Source of the DNA: Tetrahymena thermophila SB210
Taxonomy: Eukaryota; Ciliophora; Oligohymenophorea; Hymenostomatida; Tetrahymenidae
NCBI RefSeq assembly: GCF_000189635.1
Contig: NW_002476523.1
Coordinates: 310,001 to 374,000 of the forward strand
DNA: 64,000 bases
Direction of reading: 5' to 3'
In this document: positions 51,524-61,445 of the stretch, piece by piece
Layout: each line of letters opens with the position of its first letter
Numbering within the stretch: position 1 is the stretch's first letter
Notes under the pieces: model-generated
The model's input: only the letters and a program-made list of their open reading frames with translations
The model's database searches: none
Told to the model about the DNA's origin: nothing
Program-made: the position numbers and the translations under genes

Positions 51524-53011
51524 TCATAATTTTGGTATAAAGATATTTCCTATGTAAGGATTATTTGGGGTTTGCTGTTTGTTAATTTCGTAGTAATTGT
51601 CAGGGAGTATATTTATTAGAGAAATAAAGCATTTTAAAGGGAAGGCTAATTCATAGGCTCTTTTAATATGAATTGTGTGGCCAGTTCTTGGGAACATGAA
51701 TAAGAAATTTTCTTGGACGTTTTCAAAATTAAAGTTTTTAAGCTGACTGAGATACTTGTTAGAGAGTATTTTTTATTTGGTTTGTTCATCTGTTATTTTG
51801 AATACTTATCTAAGATACGTGTTATGGTAGAATTCATAGAATAATAGTTAAGAGTCTACAAGGGGATCTATATCTCCAGTGGCATAGAATCTCAATATGT
51901 CTTATTAATTGTGACCTATTTCATAGAATTTAGACCAACCTTCAGGAAAACTAAGGAATTTTTTAAACCAAATCATGAGAGTTTCATGTGTGTCGCACCA
52001 TATTGGGACTTTCTCATAGACGAAATAATCTCCCATTTAAAATAATTTGAATTTTTCATACAATTTTTCTCTCACTTTAGGATCTTCAAGCTATTCTGGA
52101 TGCTCTCTTAATTTAAATTCCCTATCAAAGGTGTTAAAGACATGATACATATATAAATGAGCAGGATTCCAAATGATTGTTGGTCCAACTAAATTAATAT
52201 GGGCTTTACAAATTTCAGGGTATTTCTACTATAGCAATCTTACTACGATATTTCCGCCTGAATATCCAAATAGAATCATTTTTTAACTTATCTTTAAATG
52301 CTCTTTGATCAATCTTACAACCAAATCTGCTAATTAAGTTATGTATCCTTTGTAGCTTCCTCTGTTTGTTTCAGTTTCTCCATCAAATCCAGGAACAAAT
52401 AAATTGATCCATCTACAAAAGTTATTCCCAATATACGTCTCTATGGGCTGCCAATCTCTCCAGTTTCCTATTTAAAATTTTAAGATTAAACTTTTTTGGC
52501 ATTAGAAATTCGTTAAAATAAGATAGATATTGGTTGAATTGACTCAATTAATTAGCTTTGATTATGAAAAAAATGCAATTATTACGCAATATAAGACGTC
52601 TTTATATATTAGATCAATTTCTACTAAAAATAAGATAAAATAACAAAAGATATCAAGCGAAATGATTTTTTTACCTGGGAAGCCATGCACAGTGAGAACA
52701 ATTTCTTTGCACTCAAAATGTGAATGATCTCCAAGATTGTCTGTGTAAAAGCAAAACCATCCATCATCAAATTAAGCGCGTTTTATGAGATGCGATTTAT
52801 ATTAAACCAAATCCTTTTTTTATTTTTTTACCAATTCAATGCTAAATTTGTTTTAATTTTCTTTGCAAACGGAGTAAATCTTTTCGAAAATGGGAAAATC
52901 TGTTTTAAGGAAAATAGATTTAAGCAATTAAAAAAGTGCATTCAATAGAAATCATTTACTTTCTACTCTTGAAAGAGAGGTGTAGCTATATTTTTCATTA
53001 TTTGTTTCCAT
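51524..53011 (-). CDS. Alpha/beta hydrolase, three exons, 406 residues
   Basis: Minus-strand exons 52960-53011 (ATG), 52675-52899 and 51524-52467 (TGA) join in phase. The protein has the alpha/beta-hydrolase layout: an oxyanion motif VHGFPG near residue 88 followed by NWRDW, a nucleophile elbow ILFGYSGGN with the likely catalytic serine near residue 161, an acidic residue in ATGDIDPL and a late histidine in RTGHTIHI. The HGFPG plus W pattern is like epoxide hydrolases and related C-C or ester hydrolases, but the nucleophile is Ser, not Asp, which favours an esterase or lipase-type activity. No signal peptide or membrane segment is evident, so it is probably intracellular. Substrate cannot be told. 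Introns are 60 bp and 207 bp. Confidence 0.9.
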
Positions 53012-55508
53012 TTTTTGTTTGTGAGCTATTTACTTATTATTTATTTTGGGAATATATATTGATATAGATAGATATTTTTGATATTCTTGTTGTGTTAATA
53101 GAACTTTTGAAATAAATTACAGTTTTTAAGATAATTAAAATCTAATTATAATTAAATGCTGGTCCTACTATTCATTCTTATTTAAATTAACAAGCTTACT
53201 TGAAACTTGCCATTATTGGTAATTAATTTAACAAAGAAATATTAATTTTACTTTTTTATTGCGTCATACTTAAAAAAATTAACTATTCCTTGTGATGTCT
53301 TCTACAAATTAAAAGATTTGAAATAGGATTTAAAACAATTAACAAGCATTTATTTCAGTTATAAACTCTCTTTTTTAGCAAATTAAATCTAAAAATATTA
53401 AAATTAAAAGAAAAATTTTATTTCCATTCGATTATTTTTAACAAAAATAATGCTAAAAATATTTTTATTGTGATTTTATTTTAAGTAAAAAAGAGTTTAT
53501 TTATTTTATAATAATTTTTAAAATAATAATTTATGATCAAGTGAATCAAAGTGCACTGCTTATTTTACATTGAAAAAGACCAAGACAATACTAAAAATCA
53601 AAGTTATTTGCTTCTTTGGAACATTTATTTCTTATTAAATCTAATTTTAAGAAATATTTGTTTTTTTACTCTCAATCTTACTGAGCTTATCAGAATTAAT
53701 CAAGTTCATTTATACAGTATTCTATTAAGAAAACATGTCAAATTACTATTTAAAATTCTAAAACTGCATTAAATCAAAGTAAAGCATAGAATCTTCTCTT
53801 GCGTCATAATAGTCTTTAACATTTCTAGTAATTCTTCAAATCTTTATAATAACTTGATATTATTACCTAATATTCATATGTCTAAATCCATGAAAGCTAA
53901 TAGAAGGATATATAGAAATCTTACGTTTTGCTTACTTCTTTCCTTAAGCTTAAAATTTCTTCTTAGTAAAAAATGATAAAATAAAAAAATATATTTTAGT
54001 TGCTTTGAAATAAACTGATTTAAAAATTTGTATTTATTTATTTATTTCTTTTTAAACTAATTAAACTACTTGGTTAAATTAATACCTAATAAAAAATGTA
54101 TGAAAATGTATATATAAAACTATCTTTCTATTTTAAATTTAATATTGCACACTTATAAATATTTATAATAATTTTAAATTAAACGTTGTTTACTGATTTA
54201 CTTATGACCTAAAACGAGTTTATTTTTCAAAAATTTTACTTAAATTCTGTTATCCTGTTTTAAGAATGCTAAGATAAATTTAAAAAATATTTTTTTCATA
54301 CTAAATTTTATTTTAAAAATATATCAAGAGGACAACAAAATAATTTTATGTCAAAAATGCTTTTTTTATTTAATTTTTAAATATAATTCTCGGATTATTC
54401 TTAATTTATTAGTGTTATTTTGATTTAAATGTTGCTATACATCTATTGTTTATTAAATTTTATTTGAAAATGCTTCATGTAAAAACTAAACAAAGTTTAA
54501 TGGCAAACATTTTATTTTAGCATTTATTTATTTATATTTTATTTTAATTTTTATTTAAATATGAATATAATTTATTAATATTTATAAATTAAACTCTATT
54601 TTGTTTGAAATATAAAGGAAAAATAAACTTGATATCAAGTATTATTTTTTGTTTTTTTTATTTATATATCAAATACTAACACTAAATGTAATTTATTTAA
54701 TAGAATTCATTGTGTTTATTTAATATTTATAATTAATTAATTAAATAAAAAAAAATTTAATTTATTTAAGAAATAATTTTATTAAATTTGTTTAATTTTT
54801 AACAATTTTTTAAAATTTGGCTTCATAATTATGTAGGCTTGCACATTTTAAAAAATCTTTACAGATCTAAAAACAAACTGTTTCTTTGGAACATCTGAGG
54901 AAAATTAAATTTTTATTTTCTATAAAGCTTATTGTTTTCTATTTTTAGTAGTTTTTTATGGAAAATAAAAATACTTTCGAATAATTATTGTATTAAAATA
55001 AATATTATTTTTTTTGAATGTAAATAAATTTAAATATTGAAATACTTAATTTACTTTGTTACAGTTTGAAATAAAATGAATTTTTATAAAAAGCTTATTA
55101 TAATAAGATTAAATTAACTTATAATTAATTTCAAACTAATGCTAAACTGAGATAGATCTATTTAATATTTTATTTACATTTAATATATTTTACATAATAA
55201 AAACTTTTAAAAATATGAAATAGGCTATTTTAAAATTTAGTTTTGTATCTAAATTATTCAAATTTGTAAATGATACTTGCATAGAAATACTCTCAATTCT
55301 AATATTATTTATTGTTTAAAAATTAACTAGCAAAAAAAATAAATATAATAATAATAACTTATGATTTACTCTTTATTAGAAAATTTTATCAGTAAAAGTT
55401 TATTAAGTACCACAATTAATTAATAACAAATAATTCAATTAATTAATTAAATAAATAATTAGAAAGCTATTTTGTTCTCTATCTATCTGTCTTGGATTAA
55501 ATTGAATA
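53012..55508. other. Long intergenic region between divergent hydrolase and IQ-like genes
   Basis: About 2.5 kb with no supportable gene. 53551-53985 is open in the ciliate code on the plus strand but lacks an ATG and looks hydrophobic and random. Promoters for the hydrolase (minus) and the downstream plus-strand gene should be at the two ends. The rest is AT-rich with short A/T runs. Confidence 0.45.
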
Positions 55509-58500
55509 ATGCTTGAACCTGTTAAAAGAACAAACTTCATTTAAGACCAAGCAAGAGTAAGCAATAAATTTAGAAACAATTAGAATGAAAAAAGTGCTAA
55601 AAAAGATAATGAATCGCCACCTTTAACTTCAGTGAATAATTAAAATCATCAATAATTATCATCATCCTCATCATAAAAACAAAATGTAGATGGTTTTTCT
55701 ATACTTTAAAGATTTTAGATTAAAGGAGGAAACATCAAGCAAAATTTATAGCATTTAGAGTTAGTAAAAACCCACTCAAGTCAAACGAGCAAAAGCAACA
55801 ACAATTTATCGTGCTAAAATTCAAATAAGCTGCTGCAGGATCCTTTTACTCCAAATTAATCTAAAATATCATTTGGAAATCATAGAAAAAGTGTAAGCAC
55901 TCTGACTGGCACAAGTGGTAGCACTAAAGGCTTAATGCAATAAAAACTAAACGATTTTCTATTTTATCAAAATTCTTCATCTCAAGCAAGCACAGCTGCA
56001 AAGCTCATCCAATCAGATCAGCAGTTTTTTTCTTTTAAAAATAGTTCCTATCTTGGTAATAATTTAAATTAAGGAAATGAAAAAAGAAACTTAGCTCATG
56101 AAAATCAGATGAATTCCTCACAAAAATATTTGTGCGTTCCAAAAACTGCAGAAAGTAGAAACAGAATAAGTTAAACAAATCTAACTTCAAAAGTTACATA
56201 GGCGTAAATAGAGTAATATCTAAGTAATACTGAGCTTTTAGATAGAGCAGAAGGAAAGTCATTTAAATTTTTCAATTCAAAGAATAATAAGTTCGACTTT
56301 GTAGGAAGAAGCTAATCTCTAGTTTCTTCTTAAATCCTCAATTAAGAAACAACCTTAAGTAATAAAGTGTAAATAGACTGTCTCAATCCATACACTCTAA
56401 CAGCTACAAAAAATGAAAGTCTCTTTTTTTCTTCCCATAACTTCTACTATTTTGTAATACCAATCAGATCAAAGCCATCACCTTTAAAGCTAAGTAATTT
56501 AAATACAATATAAATATTTCTGCTCAATTAAAATCCAACAAACTATTCTTAAACAGGAGACAAAAACTAGTCAATAAATCTATCTATCTATCTATTTTTT
56601 AGAAATAAAATCAATTTCTCATTCCATTCAAATACTAATTTAAATGATTGCTTGATCTTAATTTAGAAAATCTATTAATAAAGTTTAAAATTATCTCCTT
56701 TTTTTGAAATATTAAAGCAGTAACATTATAAAAATAGAAATATTAAAGGTTTCAATACATTTTTACCCTAGTCTTAAACATCAAGCACAAGATTTATTAT
56801 TCAAATTTACAACAAGAAGCTATTTAGTTATAGCCATGACAAACAAACAAACAAACAAAATATGGATTTATTTTTAGGAAATCATAAAAAAGTTTTAAAT
56901 ATATCAAGCTAAATATTAAGCAAAATAATTCTTCTTGTTTTAAACAAAACAAGAATAATAATAAAAACTAATTTAATGAAAATAGTGCAGCATTTTGTTA
57001 TAAAATTTGACTGAAAAAACTTAAAATTTTGAAAGTATTAATTGGATTAACAATAAAAATTGATTAAATTAATAAAATTTTTAAAATAAAATAAATTTAT
57101 CCTTTTAATTAATTTAACATTTTTAATAAAAACTAGCTGTAAAAATAAAGAACGCTTCTGAAGCATCTCAAAATAAATTAAAAGGATTTATTTCTAAAAC
57201 AGCAAATAGACCAAATACTTTTAACTCAGATGACGAATTTGATGTAAACTATTAAAGATTTTGTTTGTTTGTTTGTTTAAATAATACTTTTTAACTTTAT
57301 TTTAGTATTTAGTATGAAATAATAATTATTATTGTTGATTAGTTTGTTTTAAAAAACAATTAATAAATAGATTGATTTTAAAAATGTTTAATTGATTAAT
57401 ATAAAGGGAAGATCTTATAAACTTTATGCAGAAGGAGGAAAGAAAATGTTTCATATCGACACTGTGTTTTTGTCACTCTATCCAGAAGTTGATATGACTG
57501 TGTAGGTTTAAGTTAGCTTTGGTGAATAAAAAATATAAATGAATGAAGCTTACCAGAAATATAAAAAATAAAAAATGAAAGCAATTGAAGAAGCAAATCA
57601 AATACAAATGCAATAAACTAAAGAAAGAGAAATGAAAGTCCAAGAAAGCATTTAAAATGAATAACAAAATAAAGAAAAGCTTTTATTGTTTCACTCAACC
57701 AACACATCTCCAATTCAAAGTATGAAAAACTTATCGTTGATAAACAAATCTGAAATTATGCAAAAGGACAGAAAATTTATTATTCAAAGTCAAGAAGGTA
57801 AAAAAAGAAAAAATATTACCTAATTCAATAAGTTTAATATGCCTGATATGTTTGATAAATATTAAAAAATGCTAAAACAGAAAGTAAAATAAATCTTTTT
57901 TATTTTCCAGCTTTTATTGATTAATTTTCACTTTTTATATTAGGAAGAACATGAAACTAAATAATAAGAAGTTTAAGAAAGGAAAAATTAAATGTTTTAA
58001 GAAAAATGCTAAGAAGTTGAAGAAAGGTTTAGAATAAGTTGTTTAAAATCTATTTTTCAAATAGAAAAAAAGAAAATTATTGAAAGAAACTGTAAATATC
58101 AATTGTGGTAGCTAGTATGGATTAAACTAATCAAGTCAATTATCTTCCTTAAATTTTTTGCAGAAAAGCTTCGTGCTAAAATGATAAAAAAGCAAATACA
58201 ACACAGAGCTAAAGTAATTTTTAGTTTTCAAATAAATTATCTAAACAAACAAAAACTCGTCAAATATTTTAAAATAAAAAAATCTTTTCAATAGAAAACA
58301 AAAAATTAAATTGATTTAGTTAATAAATTATTTAACTTTATTAGAAAGAATTAATGAAAATAAATAAATAAATAAAGGAATTTCTTAATTTTTGAAAGAA
58401 AAAAATATTTTTTTTTAATTAAGCTATTTATTTAAATAAAAGTTTATTGCTATAAGAGCTATTGCAAATTGGATGATTAAATTGAGAAAAATTGGACTCT

Positions 58501-59302
58501 ATCCAGAAAAAAGAGTTTTGAGCTTGAGCTGTATTGTTACCAATAAATTTGCTCAAATTCTGCATTAAAAATGTGAAAAAAAAGCAGAAAATATAATTTC
58601 AAATTACCTGCAATAAAGTTCAAAGATAACAGACTTAAAAACAAAGGGAATTAGTTTTGTTTAGAGAGTATTAAATATTTAGAAATAGTGGAGAGAAACC
58701 AAATAAAAAAAGAAGAGATTCAAAGAGCTTATTGTACGCTAATTTTCTAACAAATACAGTGATTTGCTTTATGAAATCAAATTGGAAGCTAAAAAGAAAC
58801 AGGATCCTTATTATCAGCCAAGGTAACAATTATTCATTTATATAATTCAAATAAATAATTATTAATTTACTAATATAGTGGATTGGCTCATTTGAATAAT
58901 GCAAGAATAACTGACTAGTAAGATATATTCCATTTATACTTATTTATTTACTTCTTAATTGATTTATTTTGAAACATTCATTTCTTTTATAATAAATTAA
59001 GTGTTCTAGTTTATCAGATAGTGTAAAATTATCTTTCTTAACATTGGCAAAGATATGTTTAGCTGTATGAATCATATAGAGGATCCATGATTATACTCTA
59101 ATAAATGAGCATTGAAGTAAAATTTTGTTTATTTATTTGTTGATTTGTTTTAATTACTTTTATCATTAATTTACAAAAGAACAAAAAGAATTACTCCATT
59201 TCAGTTGCAATGAAAAAACCTTTATTTTTCAAATTGCCTACTAATAATTAATTAAAGAGTATGGTAAAAGAATATGCAGAAGCAAAATAATTAATAAATT
59301 GA
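55509..59302 (+). CDS. Q/N/S-rich coiled-coil protein with an IQ-like motif, multi-exon
   Basis: A first exon opens with MLEPVKRTNFIQDQARVSNK and is rich in Ser, Asn and Gln up to about 56700. Later exons fit in phase: 57137-57243, 57407-57883, 57944-58091, 58164-58213, about 58457-58822, 58879-58917, 59002-59116 and 59180-59302 (TGA). They encode a charged coiled-coil region (EEHETKQQEVQERKNQ and similar), then basic helices with RVLNIQKQWRETKQKKKRF, which fits an IQ motif (IQxxxRxxxxK) that could bind calmodulin or a light chain, and finally QHWQRYVQLYESYRGSMIIL. The joins at 56.7-57.1 kb and at 58.2-58.46 kb are unresolved, so this may be two genes. Such proteins are common in the ciliate cytoskeleton, but I do not recognise a named family. 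Confidence 0.65.
56845..56862. repeat. ACAA tetranucleotide microsatellite
   Basis: About four to five ACAA units inside the Q/N-rich gene; a TTTG counterpart lies at 57263-57280 in an intron. Confidence 0.7.
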
Positions 59303-59887
59303 GATATTCACTTAATAAATCTTTGAATTGGCCGATTTCAATTAAATAAATCTTACAATATAAATATTTAAATTAAAGACTTTATTTAAAATATTTTCAA
59401 ATAATTTCAATTATCACCTTTGAAAGTATTTTGAGAAATTTTTTAGCTAGCAAGCTAGCTTTAAAATAATAAGGAATTAGTTTTAAAATAAATTTCAAAC
59501 TCTAGTTTAAATAAACTTATAAAAGCCATATTAATAGTTAAATAAATAAATAAACAAACAAACTAATAAATAAATAAATAATTGAGAAATCAATATTTAA
59601 TAACTATAAATGAATTTAATAACCAATATTTTATCTAATTATCAATAAAAACTAAAATATTTACTCTTTTTAATGTATTTGTATTTAATTTATAATTAGT
59701 TACAACATAATTTATATATAAATCAATCAATCAAGTTTATCTTAATCATTTTTTTACTCATCTGAAAACAAAAAAATTTTATGTGTTAATTAATTAATTA
59801 ATCAATCAATCAACCAATTTATTTGTTTGTTTGTTTTTGTTTAATTAATTCCTTTTGTAAATTTAAAATATCTTTTTGGCTAGTTTC
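59303..59887. other. Convergent intergenic spacer with simple repeats
   Basis: Lies between the 3' ends of two convergent genes. It carries simple repeats: AAAT and AAAC tetranucleotides at 59540-59580, and AATT, AATC and TTTG runs at 59785-59840. No gene is seen. Confidence 0.55.
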
Positions 59888-60382
59888 TCAAATTCCCTTT
59901 TTTAGGATTTCTTGATACTTGCTAACAGTCTCATCTAGCTTTGAATGGAACTTTTTAGTTAGTTAATGATCATCTATATTTTGGTTAAAGGGATTTAAAA
60001 TATCTTATCTATAGAACTAATAAATTTCATTCATCAAATTTTTGATATGTCTTTCATCATAGTTTGCCATATTGCTTTTTTGACGCAAAATGACTAAAAT
60101 CTTCAACTATCCAACTGTATAATAACCATAAATATCAAATTCATCTTCAGCAAGATAAACTGAATTTAAACAACCTAAAAATGAGCTAATCTATGATTTA
60201 TTTTCTGTGACTAAAATCTTTTTGGTAATTTGATTATCAATCATATCTAATGTGGCAAATATATTCATTTAAAAGTTTAATTCTTCTTGCTTTGAATGGT
60301 TGTAGTTTTTCATTAAAATTGGCTCGTTCTTATTGTTTATTATCGAAACATAAACAATAGAATTTTTCAATTTCTCGTTCAT
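59888..60382 (-). CDS. TRAPPC2L: TRAPP complex subunit of the sedlin/TRAPPC2L family
   Basis: An intronless minus-strand frame of 164 residues, starting MNEKLKNSIVYVSIINNKNE and ending at TGA. The order of features matches the sedlin family, and best the TRAPPC2-like branch: a first strand with VxVIxNKNxPI, then EELNFQMNIFATLDMIDNQI, FLGCLNSVYLAEDEFDIYGY, a strand QLKILVILRQ, and a helix ending YQFYRQDILNPFNQN, where the family has a conserved NPF. The length is close to the usual 140 residues plus a short C-terminal helix. The protein would be part of the TRAPP tether that activates Rab GTPases in ER-Golgi and Golgi traffic. TRAPPC2 itself is the main alternative; the YGY and NPF motifs favour TRAPPC2L. 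Confidence 0.85.
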
Positions 60383-61445
60383 CTTTCACTAATTTCTGAC
60401 TTTTATATATATATTCCCTAAATTCTAATTTATATTTTAGCTTTATTTCCTTCTTGAATAAAATTTCTTTTTCAAACTATTTCAATTACTTTCTTTTTGC
60501 TTATAAAATTAATTATATATGATTGATTAATTAATTAATTAAATGACCACAATATATTTGATATTTAATAAAGAATATTATATTCTAATATAATTTATTT
60601 CTCGCTCAACATCTGTTTATTTATTTAATAAAATAATAAATTTTATGTTTTAATTTTTTCTTACATTTAATTTTTAACTAATTATTTTCTTTTTTTATAA
60701 ATTAAATTTATTTTTATTTATCATTAAACTGAAAAAAAATTTTTACAACCAATTTTAGTCATTTTATGAATTAATATACATTCTCTAAAAGTTTTATTGA
60801 AGAATAGATTATTTTAAGATATTAGAATATACTTTAATATGCTTAAAATAATGATTAATTGAGCATATTTTGAGGAAGACACTTCCCCTAAAAGAGGAAA
60901 ATAAATCCTGTAGTTCCTCAATAATTATGGCACCAAGATATAAACACTAATTTTTGTAGAAAGAAATATAACACAAAAATTAAAATAAAAAGTAAAATTT
61001 GATTTCTCCCTAAGGTTTTATTTAAATCATGGTATCTAATTAATTAATCATGATAAATAAAAAAAGGATAGAAATATGATTCATGGATAATATTTAAGAT
61101 AATAATATAACTGGCATATAAAAGCTTGGTATTTTTTTAATTTAATAAGATATATTAAACTAAAAGTTCCAAATTATTTGATCGTTTTTGGAGAATTCGG
61201 AGGGTTTGCTTAAGAGGATTTAATTTATTTAAGTAAATTTAATTTTTAAATTTTTTTATTTTTAATAAATAATTTATTTACTTACAAAAATATGAATGAT
61301 ATTTATAAATTTAAAATCAATAATAACAACTATAAATCTATTTATATTTTAGGTTAAAAACACTTTTTAAAAATATTAAATAATAAAATATATCATATTA
61401 TTCAAACATTTTATATTGATTCATCCTTTTTTCACCAGCTGTTTA
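60383..61445. other. Intergenic region, no gene seen
   Basis: AT-rich stretch that should contain the promoter of the TRAPPC2L-like gene at its low-coordinate end and the 3' flank of LRR array 3 at the other. 60865-60925 has an imperfect inverted pair (GAGCATATTTTGAGGAA with TTCCTCAATAAT) but no gene. Confidence 0.45.

Noticed and set aside
53551..53985. Plus-strand stretch open in the ciliate code
   Set aside because: No ATG, an in-frame TGA just upstream, hydrophobic low-information translation. With TGA as sole stop, such stretches arise by chance in AT-rich DNA.
57473..57667. Minus-strand open frame opposite the Q/N-rich gene
   Set aside because: Antisense shadow of exon 57407-57883, which is in phase with its neighbours.
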